64,000 nucleotides of DNA from Typha latifolia (lineage: Eukaryota > Streptophyta > Magnoliopsida > Poales > Typhaceae). The notes beneath the pieces were generated by a model. That model saw only the letters and a program-made list of their open reading frames with translations, searched no databases and had not been told where the DNA came from. Both the position numbers and the translations under genes were made by a program. Location: the NCBI GenBank assembly GCA_019914945.1, contig CM034104.1, positions 12,264,046 to 12,328,045 on the forward strand, written 5' to 3'. Of the stretch, positions 40,739-53,300 are shown piece after piece. Within the stretch, counting starts at the first letter, position 1; every line of letters begins with the position of its first letter.

Positions 40739-41698
40739 ATTTTGTTCATTTCTTATAATTATTTAATTACTAATTAATATTTATTAAATTTTCTATTACA
40801 TGAGTATGATCCAACCCCGTTATAATCTGTAGCTTAAGAAAGTTACGTTAGTTATTCAATCTATATTATCGATTAGCATATCTAACACTTTTATTGTTTA
40901 CAAGTGTAATATATCATTAATATTCTACATGGAAAAATAAAAAAATAAAAAGAAAAGTAAGGAAAAAAAAAAGAGGATGGAAAATGGGCCCCCAGTCCCA
41001 CTAACTGGGCTGGCCAAAAATAAAAAAGGTTCAAGATAAACTTATAGTCATGCGCACTAAATTTTGGACCCCACCAAAGGGGAATTTTGAGGCATGCAGG
41101 CTATGAATCAAACGATCATAATTCCAATTTGCAATCAAGCTACAATTTTAGACGGCTCAACAGTCAACCCACATAAGTAACGTGTCAAACCCTTCCAATG
41201 GCCAAACGTGTAATAACCGACTTTTGTAGGGACCAAAATGAGAAATTTCCCTTTTCAACTTGTCCCTCTTTCCTCGTGCGACGAGAAGCGTTGAGATCCC
41301 GGATCTCTGACACACTCCAGCTCACCAACGATTGGACCGAATTATAAAAAAGAAATTTCTTTTTTTTATTATATACTTACCTAATTTTGTGATTATAAAA
41401 ACAACGTATATATATATATTTTAACATATAGTTAAGAATATGTAGATGAGTGAAATTAAGTATAGATATAAATTACCTGAATAATTTTGTGAGACAAAAA
41501 TGAAAAGGAAATTAAAATTTTAAATTCAAATAAGAGGTAATTTTCTATTTTTTAAAAGTAATATAAATATTATGAAGTTAAATGCAAAATGCATGGGTCA
41601 AGGCATTAAAATGGAAATGTACGATTTCAATAATTAAATATTGAGATGATAGGGTTAAAAGTAATAATATTGGCAAAGTTAGGGTGTATTTAGTAAAA

Positions 41699-41707
41699 TA
41701 TATAAAA
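41699..41707 (+). promoter_or_regulatory. TATA-like box upstream of TGA gene
   Basis: TATATAAAA followed about 70 bases later by a GA-rich stretch (41777-41797) that looks like a leader. The coding ATG is at 42271, so the leader would be about 540 bases. Confidence 0.4.
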
Positions 41708-42270
41708 GAAAAATGGCATAAAACGATAAAAGCAATAAATAAACTAAATTTCGGACCACCTGAGATCGGAATTATCGAGAGAGGGAGAGAGAGAGGAGTC
41801 AAAGAACGGAGTAGGCGTCGCCATCTTCCCAATCCTTGCTATGAGATTTTTTCTCCCCTCCAAATTCTAGGGTTTCTCCTTTCTTGCCGCCGAATTGAGG
41901 GATCCTCTCGTCCGGGATCGCTCCAAGATCGTTCCTTTCCCTCTCGATCTACGAATCCCTCCTCGGTGTTGGTCCTCCACTTGTCGTTTGTACTCTTCTG
42001 CTGCCGTCCCTCTTTACCTCTCTGCTTCTGGCGAGGGCTCGTGGCCTGAGGCGCTTTGCTTCTGCTGTACGGATAAGGGTTGGAGACTTGTCTTTCTCGG
42101 TGGTGGGTTTGCTGTTGTTTTGCCTCTTTTAGAAAGGTTGCTGCTTTGGTTATTCCGGAATCCTCTTCTTGGAGCTAGAAAGGTGCTGCCTTTCGGTGGA
42201 AATTGGGGTTCCTGGGTTGCGATTTGATCTGGACTTTTGGGAGTGGTGGTGAGGATGATGGTGGTTGTGG

Positions 42271-45200
42271 ATGGGGAGTAGGAAAGTTGGGGTTGGCGCA
42301 GAAGATGGTAAGGGAGCCGTTGGAGGGATGCCGGGATTCGCGTCTTCGATTCCAGGAGCTCAAACAGTGTATGTGGATCATTTCTTGGCACTTTATGATC
42401 TTTGGATTGATTTTAATGGTGAATTTTTTTTTTGTGGTGATTTAGCTCTATGCAGCTTATGATCATACTCAAATTATTCGTAGTTATTTGAGTTCGTTGC
42501 TATTTTATTTACTTTATTTTCTCGTTCCATGGGATGAAAGATGTCTCTTTTTCTTCATGTTCCCGTTAGTGGAACTGCAAAAGTGCAGTAGGGCACGCAT
42601 TACTGATACCTTCATTTAGTTGCGTAGTACAACAGTACGGTGAGGTTTAGGTTTTCCGCATTAGGCTAGTTGAGATATTAAATCCCTATGCGGGAGCATT
42701 ATTTTTAATAGGCTCTCTATGGATTTGCCTATTTGTTGCATGAGGAAGGATTCAACAGAGAAGAGTCTCTATAGAAATTTGTTGTTGATAATGTAACATT
42801 TTGATCAAACCTTTATTATAGTTGGGTCTATGTTGGAAGTAGTACAAAATGTATTCCAAAAGCAGGTAGCTGCATTTCTAAACTGAATTAAGATTGTGGT
42901 ATGATGAATTCAATGTTGAAATGCCAATGGTCTCACAATAACAAGTTATCTTATGAGTAATACCATGAATCATCTTAGAGTTAATGTTGGTGATGATTTT
43001 TATACAGGATATTGGATAATTTAGGATAATCATGCTCATTAGTTGACATGGTCATGCATGACAAATATGTCTTGAGTGTCACAATGTATTCCTGTCTTAG
43101 AGTTGGTCTGGAAGTTGATTTTGGGTAGGTTAGGAAAATCGGATGCAAATTAGTTGACATGGTACTTTATTTTGTTACACACTCTTATGAGCAGAAGAAC
43201 ACTCTTTATTTTCTTTTCTTTTTTTGCTGTTGTTCCAGGGTATAGTTATGTTCATGGAAAAGTTGCCAGAGACAAAGTAGGAAGAACACTACATTTCTTG
43301 CTAATATTGTACGAATAGTTATAGTATTGTACAAGGGTAACCATTCAGTTAGTAAATGTGTAGATCCATCAAGAAAGAGATAATTAAAGATTATCATTCA
43401 ATTTATTATGTGTAGATCCTAGCAATCATGGGATATTTTGGTTAGGGAGTTGACTTGACATTTAATTATTTGGTGGCTTTCCTGGACAAAGGGATAATGA
43501 AGCAGTTGATAATTTGTAGCATTTCTGTTAAGAAGATACTGTCAGATCAATACTGTACAGAATTGCAAATGTATAGAAAGATGTGCTATTTGATCTCATA
43601 GAGACACTGCACCATGACTGATTATAATACTCATGAGCTTGCCAAACTGCCTCCTTTTGCCTGTCTCATCAGATGAAAGTTTTAATTTGTTATAACTCAG
43701 TATAATTGTTCAGCTATTTGTTACTATCTTCTCTGCGATATTTTTCCATGTTAGACTAATGCTTCTCTTTGCATCTCTAAGTGTTGCAGAGGGAAACAGA
43801 ATGCACCCTTCTAGAATTTCAGAATTTGAGGCAATTCATCAAACTATTGGATTTCGAGTAGACGATGCTTCTGATATAAGCAGAAGTATGTTCTTGTTTC
43901 CTTGGTTGGACATGTACTTGCCTAAAGTGCCCCTATCATTCCATATATTCTTATTGCATTCCACAATATACTCGTGGTGGTCATATGATATAGTCTAACA
44001 TTATGTGCATTGGTTCTTCCTCTAATTGAAATAGGATATGGTTCAGTACTGACATAAAAGGAAATTGGTTCCCTGTGGTTGAACTAAGCTACGTATGAGC
44101 AATTATCGGAACCTAGTAGATCCTATTATACTTACACTTTCTCTGTCCTTTCGCAGATCCTGCGTATAATATAAAGTCAAGTGGACAAGCTGTTGGTTCC
44201 GATCTGCCTCATTTTGGTGCTTTTACTAAAGTGAGCACTAGCTTATCTTAATGTATCACATGCTCTTACTGTCCAGAAAGTTACATCTGTTTATGCCTGC
44301 TGTTGACGTCCTGAATTGATTCTTTGCCATTTACAGGCTCTCACCTCGACTGATAATACTCCATCAGCTAGAGTTGGGTCTCTGACAGTGCCCCAAGAAA
44401 AGGGACAGCAACCTAATCTGGTGCCATTTTCTAGTGGTCATTTTGAGAACTGGGGCGAGTCCACAATGGCAGATGGAAGTCCTAGGACTGACACATCTAC
44501 GGATGTCGACACTGATGAGAAGAACCAGAGGGTTGATCCACTTCCTGCATTTCCCTTTTTATTTATATCATTGGTGCTCCTGATGATTTTATTATTTTAT
44601 TATTTGTATAATAAGATGGTTGAAAACATAAACACTTTGGCAGAGCATATAAATGACAATTTTGAGCAGTAGATATCATATGAATACAGAGAATGGCACT
44701 GTTAGAAGATGAAAGATGAGGTGAACTATTTCATACACTTCTGCCGAGTGCAATGTAGTGATGTATGAAATTATGAATATACAGTGAAGATTATCCTATT
44801 GAGAGAAAATGAAGAGGGGGGAGGGTATATGATATATTATATATCTCTAAATTGTCAACTTTAGGACTTATATCATAGTGTAACCCATCATTAGGTAGAA
44901 TGTCTTCCATTTACTGTGAAGAAGCATCTCATAGTGATTAGTTCATCTAAGGTGAAATGAAGCTTGCTAATTATTTAGACCTAAAATGTATTTGTAGTGT
45001 GATATTTAACTGGAAGTAGCTTGAAATGAGATTGAGAGTAAATTCCAAGGATCTTATGGAAGTTGCATAGGTTAATTCTTAAGGGGATCCATTTTGCTTT
45101 TTGCAGATTGCGTCAGAAACAGGATTAGCATGTCATTAGTAGAGAATTTTTTTTAATATAGACATAAGATCGTACTTTGTCAGGTGTCATTTGTTCTACT

Positions 45201-48200
45201 TACAGATAATTGTCTTGTGATTTCATCCATGGAATCGAGAAATATTTGCCCACCAAGCTCATGCATCCTAGCTTTGTACTTGAGCTATAACTTTTTATTT
45301 GTTTTCTTTTTAGCTTCCATAATATGGTCTGTGTGCAGTTATAGTTGTCATTTCCTGCAGGTTTTTATCTTATACAGAATTTTTAGCTTGTTGACAAATC
45401 AAGTTCTCATTTTATTGTTTAATACATCTGAATTTCTTGTCTGTATTTAAAGTATTTTTAAGCCTGATTAATTATGATCTTTAAGGAGTATGGTCAATTT
45501 TTATCAGTTAGTTGATTATTCTTGTTTATCATTTCCAATGCGCAGATGGAACAAGGACAAGCTGCTGCTGTCGTGATGTCTGATTCTAGTGACAGATCGA
45601 AGGACAGATCTGGGGACCAAAAAGTAATAACTCTGCCTCCTGTAAGCTGCAAGTTTGTTTGGTAGTCATAAATAGAATTTCTAATTATCTGTTCAAACTT
45701 TTTGTCATAATAGACGCTCCGCCGGCTTGCTCAAAATCGTGAAGCTGCCAGAAAAAGTCGTTTGAGAAAAAAGGTATCTTGATATAATTTTGACACTTTC
45801 TTCTTTTCACATTGAACATGAGTTTCTTTTTTTTTTCCCCTAAAAATAAGTAACTTATCTTCCAAACTTCTTTTAATGGGGTCACCCGCTCAATTACGTT
45901 GTATTTGGTTGATAGTACAATAGCTTCACTGTATTCATATCCCCTATTGCCGAATAATTAAGATTCATTAATATAAATTGATATTTTCTGGACTTTTCAC
46001 TAGCTAAATGTTTATTCATACTCCCCATGTTTTTTCTGTGGAAAATAAGTTGTTGCCCTATATCTCAACATGAGATGATCAAGAAGAGTGGTGACAATGG
46101 GCACCAGAAGGGGCTGCTACTTATCTTTTAGTGTCAGATGTTCCTCTAAACCAAGGTGAAAGGGAATATGGGTGCTGAATGTTGATGCTTAATGGTACCG
46201 AAACTATTTCTAATTTCCCTCCAATTGGTTAGAGAAAGAAGCTAGATAATATGCTTATAATCCTTTATGAACTAGTCTGGGGTAATAGACAGTCAGTTAT
46301 CTCTAGCAATAGTCCAAGTGGCATCTATTGCCTTCAAACAAGCATGGAATTGTAAAGTGAATCTCTTTGTGTGAGACTATGGTTAAAGAAGGCCTAGACA
46401 GGGTCCGTTGATGTCCAAAAATGGGAAAAAAGGGGATGCTCCACATAGTATGAAACTATGAATTGAACTGTGTGAAATCAGCAGCAGCTATTGGTTTATT
46501 TATGTTGAAGAGTAGCCATATGGCATTAAATGGCAGAAAGTCATGAAGGAAAGCAACCACTCTGATCAAAGCTGGAAACAATGATGAAGAAATTCAAACT
46601 CTCAATATCTCCTTCTAGAAGTTTAACTATAATTAAACTCTAATGCTTACCTAAATCATCAGGAAGAAGGATGTCTAGCTTCATTCACCACGACGGATCT
46701 TTTGGTACACAGTACAATGCTTTTAAATCTAACAAAACTCTTCTGACTGCATGACATGTGAATATTAAAATATGAACAGAAATTATGTTGCTGCTAATTT
46801 ATGCTCTTTGAAGCTCTCATTAAAGATGTAGGAACTAGGAAAGAATAAAGAACTCTAGTTTGGAGTAAAATGTTTGAATGATGAGTCAGATAGTAGTTGC
46901 TAGGGTCCAATATATGATGTATATCTGTATTCAGATATTGGTATCGTAAAAAGTTACTTTGACCTTGATAGAACCCAATGAATATGAAATATATTTGATC
47001 TTGCAGTTAATGTGTATCCATATAGTGCACATATTTACTATATTATTCCTTATCTGGGCAATAAGCAAGATAGTTTTGTTTGCTCCTTTTAAAGGAAATC
47101 TGCTCAGTGCTACTCATATATGTCAAGATTTTTTATATTCATTGTATTCACATTTTCTCCCATTTGATCTCAGTTCTTGTATTTGGTTGGCAATTTGTTG
47201 CCAATACATTGTTAGGAACCTTGTCAACTTGCTTCTTTTTTTTTAGATATGATACTGATAATGATCATTTTATACAAGGCATATGTTCAACAACTAGAGA
47301 ACAGTAGGCTGAAACTTACGCAATTAGAGCAAGAACTCCAACGAGCTCGCCAGCAGGTACACTTTTGTTAATTCATACTCTACCCATCTTATAGATGCCA
47401 TTCTCTGGTGAGTCTGGCCTGAAGATTGATATCTAGTTTCTTTACCTAGAATTTTTTTTGACAGGGTATCTTCATTTCTAGCTCTGGAGATCAGTCCCAT
47501 GCAATGAGTGGAAATGGTAATTGCAGTTGTCTTTTTAAATTTTCATTCTATTTCCTTTCCAATCTGCTGAGAAACTGCCATTGAAATGTTTAGGTTTTAG
47601 ATAGTATATTCAGTACCAGTGATACTGTTTGACATTATACAATCTTATGCTAGGTCGAGTCTTAGTTGCCTATTCATTCGAAAAGAAATAACTGTAAGTT
47701 GTTTTATAGGGGCTTTGGCTTTTGACCTAGAATATGCTCGGTGGCTGGAAGAGCATAATAGACAGATAAATGAGCTAAGGGCTGCAGTAAATGCCCATGC
47801 AAGTGATGATGATCTCCGAGTTACTGTAGAAGGCATCATGACGCACTATGATGAAATCTTCAGGCTCAAGGGTATTGCTTCTAAGGCAGATGTATTTCAC
47901 ATATTATCAGGCATGTGGAAGACACCAGCAGAGAGATGTTTTCTCTGGCTTGGTGGTTTCCGTTCGTCAGAGCTTTTAAAGGTGAAAATTTTGTACTTTA
48001 GTCCTTGCTTAAAGTTCTACTAGAGAAAAATAAGTTTAGTTAAAATAAATTAGAAGGAACCACTATCCTTGAAGATAGTTATATTCATATTTTTGAATAT
48101 AGAGTTACATTTATATAGAGTTTAATTTATGTGATGACAGGAAGCAACAGAGAAAAGGAGAAAATAATCTGTGAATGTCAGAAATGAGTTAAATAGAAAT

Positions 48201-48873
48201 TCTGAGGTTTACAGCAGATTGACCAATTTATTATTGTTGATTTGTTTATTACTTATGGTGCCACATTTTGCAGCTACTTATAAATCAGCTAGAGCCTCTA
48301 ACAGAGCAACAATTGATGGGGTTATGCAATCTTCAGCAATCTTCTCAACAGGCTGAGGATGCTCTATCTCAAGGTATGGAGGCATTGCAACAATCCTTGG
48401 CAGAAACATTGGCTGGGTCTCTTGGACCAACAGGGTCTTCAGGGAATGTTGCAAACTACATGGGCCAGATGGCCATGGCCATGGGGAAACTTGGAACCCT
48501 TGAGAACTTCCTTCGTCAGGTAAAATCTTGTGGATCTTGCGAATTAAATTTGTTTATGGTATATTGTACAGAGTTATGTAACTATTGCTATTTATTCATT
48601 ATGGAAGTTGTTCATCTATGGTATTCAAATGTATTTCTGGTTCGCAGTGTCTCAAGTATAGTACAATCTTCATGGTTTTAATAGGAAATAATTTGTTATA
48701 AAATGTATTGCCCTTACTTTTTCCAGGCCGACAACCTGCGGCAGCAGACCTTGCGACAGTTGCATAAAACGTTAACGATCCGTCAATCTGCACGTGCTCT
48801 ACTTGCAATAAGCGATTATTTCTCAAGGCTGCGTGCCTTGAGTTCTCTATGGCTTGCTCGGCCACGGGAGTAG
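42271..48873 (+). CDS. TGA2.1: bZIP transcription factor TGA2.1-like (long N-terminus)
   Basis: TGACG-binding bZIP factor; clade members act with NPR1 in salicylic-acid defence. Eleven coding exons: 42271-42366, 43792-43885, 44157-44230, 44337-44531, 45546-45623, 45714-45773, 47279-47356, 47465-47516, 47710-47981, 48274-48519, 48727-48873, giving 463 residues. The basic region RRLAQNREAARKSRLRKK (182-199) is followed by a leucine zipper (AYVQQLE...LEQELQRARQQ), then the DOG1 domain from ALAFDLEYARWLEEHN. The C-terminus is SLWLARPRE. The 179-residue N-terminal part marks the TGA2.1 type rather than the short TGA2/6. Exon 1/2 is uncertain (donor ACA|GTGTAT and acceptor CAGAG|GGA were chosen for phase). 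The exon 4 donor AGG|GTTGAT is weak. AATAAA at 49261 may end the transcript. Confidence 0.93.
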
Positions 48874-50344
48874 GAGCAAAATTGATTCAGTTCAGATGTT
48901 TCTTGGCATCTTTTGAGGGTTTGTCATTCATACAGTTCCATCTGGCAATCACATTGGTTCCAAGAGAGATCTGGTGGTGATAGGATGCGAGGGTGATGCT
49001 GGAGCTTCACATCTAGTAATTTATAGTTGGGTTAACAATTATTTTCTCACTGTATCATTATCTAGTGCAAGTATGGTCTTTTGTTGTTCCCTATGCTTGT
49101 TAGTCCCACTGCTCTTAGTTGCAGTAATGTTGTTGTACACTCTCTAACTTAGCGTACCAATGGTGAAGCACCACGTCTTCCATGACATAGCAGCAGTTGC
49201 TTCTTTAAGCTTGGCTTGTATCAAAATTATCTGGATGGATTGTGGTATACTTGCAATTCCAATAAAAGTTTGTGGAACAAGTACTCATTCTCTATGGTTA
49301 TTCCGTTCCATATCTTTTCAGGGTCATTCTTTTGAGATTTGTAAAGGGAATAACTCTATTCACATTTTAGGGAGAGGAAGAGTTTACACTCTGTGTGATC
49401 ATGGGACTTCTAGAGAGAAATGAGGAGTAGTTGTACTCCTTGACATGGAAATTCTTAGCAGAGGTTAAAACTAAATATTGTAAATATAATGGGTAAATTA
49501 TAGTTTACTCTTGTGTAATTTATCCAGATTCCAACAATTATAGTTGTAATTGTTTGGCAGTTGTTGATGGGATGTGTAAAAGCTTTAATTAATATCACAA
49601 AAGTATAAAGATACAAACTGATTTAGATGATGAGATGAATGATGACAGGGTAGTTTGGTCACTTGGCAATTTACTTATGGTAAAAAATAATGAAACTAAT
49701 GATGGAAGGGATAGTTTGGTTATTTGTAACAACAGTTACATTTTGATTTCCATCACAAGAGATTAAAAAATTGTTTAGATTTAAAAGACATGATTATAAG
49801 TTAAAATTGAGCCAAACCATAAAAAGAGTAAAATATAATTTTTAATGTCTACTGTTTCTCATATGTAATTTATTTTTCTTCATATAAGATTTACTCATCA
49901 ACTTATTAGAATATCCTATGTGGTTTGCTTGGTTGCAATTTGCCCCCTGAATTATTAAAAAATTTAATTAAAAAATATTATAAAAGCTTGGAGATGTTAC
50001 TTGTTAAATAGTATAAAGGAGAATTTGTGTCTAAAAGAGATTAGGATAATTAATCCTAATTTTAATCTTGCCAAGTGGACATCCACGTGGGCGGTGGGCT
50101 CCACAGCGAGATCAACAACCATATCCTAATCTGCTATCCGACCAAAACCCACAGTTTCTGCGACACCGACAGGTGTCGCAATGTCTACCGTCAATTTCGT
50201 GTAACCCATGGATTTCACTGCCGGATGTTGATGGGTTCAAAACCGGGAAGCAAAATATCTGCGGACCGGTATATATCGGATCAGGAGAATGGGAGAGAGG
50301 AGAGAAAAAAAAGAGTAGCGATACGATCCGATACTGTTACGGAG
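48874..50344. other. Spacer between TGA and G6PD4-like genes
   Basis: Holds the TGA 3' UTR to about 49.3 kb, an AT-rich middle, and the G6PD4 promoter on the right. The stretch 49490-49845 has faint inverted-repeat character but I could not define ends. No gene is seen. Confidence 0.5.
50270..50276 (+). promoter_or_regulatory. TATA-like box of the G6PD4-like gene
   Basis: TATATAT, 69 bases upstream of the ATG at 50345, with a GA-rich leader between. Confidence 0.45.
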
Positions 50345-53300
50345 ATGGCGCCGCTACCGTTCGCGACGGCCGCGAACACCCATTTCGCGCCGAGATCACC
50401 GATCGGACGGCTCTCCTCGTTCCAACGAACTTCCCGGTACCGCCCGGTAAGCATTCTCTCTTCTTTCTACATGTCTTTGTATTTATTCCCGGTAGAACAA
50501 GAGCGTACTTTTCTGTGTTCTTTCCTTACAATTGTCTGCAGTCTTGCTTAGTTTGGCTTAAGTTAGCTTAGATTATGCGGGGTTTACGAGCGATTCTTGA
50601 ATTAGTCTACCAAGTTCGCGTCTTCCTGATGGTGGATTGGAAACGTCTCTTGGGTTAGAATTCAACAAGACCTAATTCTTCCTATTAACTGTTAGATGGC
50701 ATCTATCCACTTTTGGCAATGCCAACTTGTTCAGTTGATCATAGGTGAGGAAGCTAGTTTTTCTAATCTGCCCTGTTGTTTTTTTAGGGATTTTGATTCT
50801 TGAATTTGTTATATGAATTAAATTCTCTTTTTACGCTTTTAAGATAATGAACCAATTTTGCTAGATGACACTCAAAAGTGGCATTGCTGATTGCATTATT
50901 TTTGAACAGCTCACCATGGGAGGCATGTTTATGTCTAGACATTGTAACTTAGATGTTGAAGTTTATGCATGTATGATGTTTGTTTGATTTTTCTAGTACT
51001 TATGCTGATGAATATGTAGGTTACAACAGAAAGCCTCCTCAATGGCTCTGCTGCCTATTTTAGGCCCCATGTTTGTGGTTTAAGACTTTTGAGACTTAAA
51101 AAGCTGAAAGATTGCAAGACCATAAAAGGACATGGATGGCAGAAACCAATGAAACTAGAAGTTCAAGGAAAAGGCAAAGTTCAAAATTGCTTTGAAACTG
51201 CACCATCGGTAGGAAAGCGAAGTCTTGAAGATGCACAGCTATCTAATGGTCAGTAATAATAAGCCACTCCATCTTGGCCAAATTTTACTTAGTTATCTTT
51301 TTAATCTATCAAGTAAAAATTTGTACATGAGTTGGGAATGATATGCTTGGATTGTTTCATGCTAATATATGTGTTTGTGTGCACGTGCATAGCCGTGGTC
51401 GTGCACATGCATGCCTGCTTTTGTTTTTAGGGTTTATGGCTTTAAGGTTTAGGGTTTTGAGACTTTAAGGTTTAGGGTTTAGGGTATTTGTATGTGTGTC
51501 CACATATCTGGTCATGCACAGGCATGCATGCTTTTGGTTTTAGAGTTCAGGGCTTCAAGATTTGGGGTTTAGAGACTTAAGGGCTTAAGGTCTAGGGTGT
51601 TTGTATGGATTTATCTTGCACTTTACATCTTTCCCTCTACCCTGTGTCTCTCAAAGGTCCTTTTGTTGCAGATTCAGTAGTTGAAACACCATCTTTAAAC
51701 TCCAAAGTCATTGAAAGTTCAAATGATCAACCTGTTAAACATAATGGTCCCAACCCTTCAGAGGGGCCTCCATCTCCACTAGAGAAGAGATCTGTTTCTA
51801 ATGGCCATCAAGCTGATAATGCACCATCTCTTTGCATTGCTGTTGTGGGAGCTACTGGTGAATTGGCAAGGAACAAGGTGTTTCCAGCATTATTTGCCCT
51901 GTATTATAGTGGGTTTCTTCCTCAGGTACGACTTTTCCCTGGTGATTGGTGCATAAAGTGGAAGCACTTCTACTTTTTTGTGGATAATCTAAGGCATATT
52001 GCTGAGCAAGTATAAACAAAATTTGAGTAACTACAAGCATGTCCAAGGAAAATTAAACATGTTGTAGGTTATACTTATAATGTTCCCCATGTCAATTAAT
52101 AGACGATCATCATAAGTTTTAGGGTGTCTTCTTCAGATTAATATTTGATTGACTACAAGAATGTCTGTACTTTGTTGACTTCTAATTAGATATAGAGATG
52201 GAAATCTTTTCATTGGCTTCAAGAAAGTTTAGCAATAAGACTTACTGGAGTTGAAATCATAAATTTTTGGAATATCCAACTCCTTGCATTCGTGTCATAT
52301 AACATTATGATGCTGATATATAAGAAAACTAGATTAGTTCATTAATGAATAGATCTTGAAAATTCTCCAGTCTATTTATCAGCTGTTAATTTGGCGTTCA
52401 TATGAGTAAGGTTATTCTTCTTGCTATCCCAATTGTCATGGTCATGGACTATATTAGATAAAAGGGCAGATTTTTGTTTGAGAATGAAAGTTCACATGTC
52501 TCTTTGTGCCAGTGCAGTTGTGCTTCATCTCCCTGTCCTTAACTCAAAATATTACAGGTATAATATGGAATACCCGATGAATAAATAGGATTACATGCTG
52601 TAGGCCATTCCTTGCTCAAGCCCGTTTGGTTGGATAATGGGAAGTTTGGAAATTACTTTAGCTCTTGGTATTCTCTCAATGAGATATCAAATTCTAAGGA
52701 ACATACTGTATGATATTTTAGTGACAATCTTATCCTTGCCTAGAGAGAAGGCACCATCCCTTGGACATGGAAAACTCGATTATCTCTTTCCATGCATTGT
52801 ATACTCTCCCTATTTGTACTTCTTCTACATCTATTATTCTGTTCTATCTCCTTCCGCTTTCTTGCCTCTAGGCTTATAACTCGCGTCTTACTATTTTCCC
52901 CTTTTCCTCTCATATCATCTTTGCCTTCTTCCTCTTGCTTCATAAAATTGGACTTTTTTGACCTATACTGTCTCATTTCTCCTTTTGCACTTCGTGAAGT
53001 TTGTTCTAAATTATCTTCAAAGTTGGGCTCCAATATCCAAGATGAATTAATTGCTGAGACCTTTTAAGTTTGTGCTTAGGATATTTCAAGGAACACAAAC
53101 ATGTTTTACATCCTGAAATTCAACTTCAACTAGATATTGATACTTCTGCCCATACACCTGATAGATCTGTTAGATTGAAATATTTAATGCTGTTTTCTGA
53201 ATTCTTTTTTGTACATTATAAGTAGAATGCAGTTATGGAAACGTATCATTTTCAACTATTTCATTCTGGAAATGACCTTTAAAGTTGAACTCTTGCATTC

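Larger units (their letters stand above)
36634..41698. other. Spacer between ZIFL and TGA genes
   Basis: About 5 kb, mainly AT-rich, with a TA microsatellite, a MULE-like TIR element, tRNA-Asn, a gypsy gag relic and tRNA-Ala, each listed separately. 37.4-38.3 kb and 38.8-39.4 kb hold nothing I can name. No protein gene is supported. Confidence 0.6.

Noticed and set aside
42014..42391. Minus-strand frames across the TGA leader
   Set aside because: Low-complexity translations of a GC-rich 5' leader with no motif.
49490..49845. Possible second TIR element
   Set aside because: Ends share only short AT-rich words; no target duplication could be defined.
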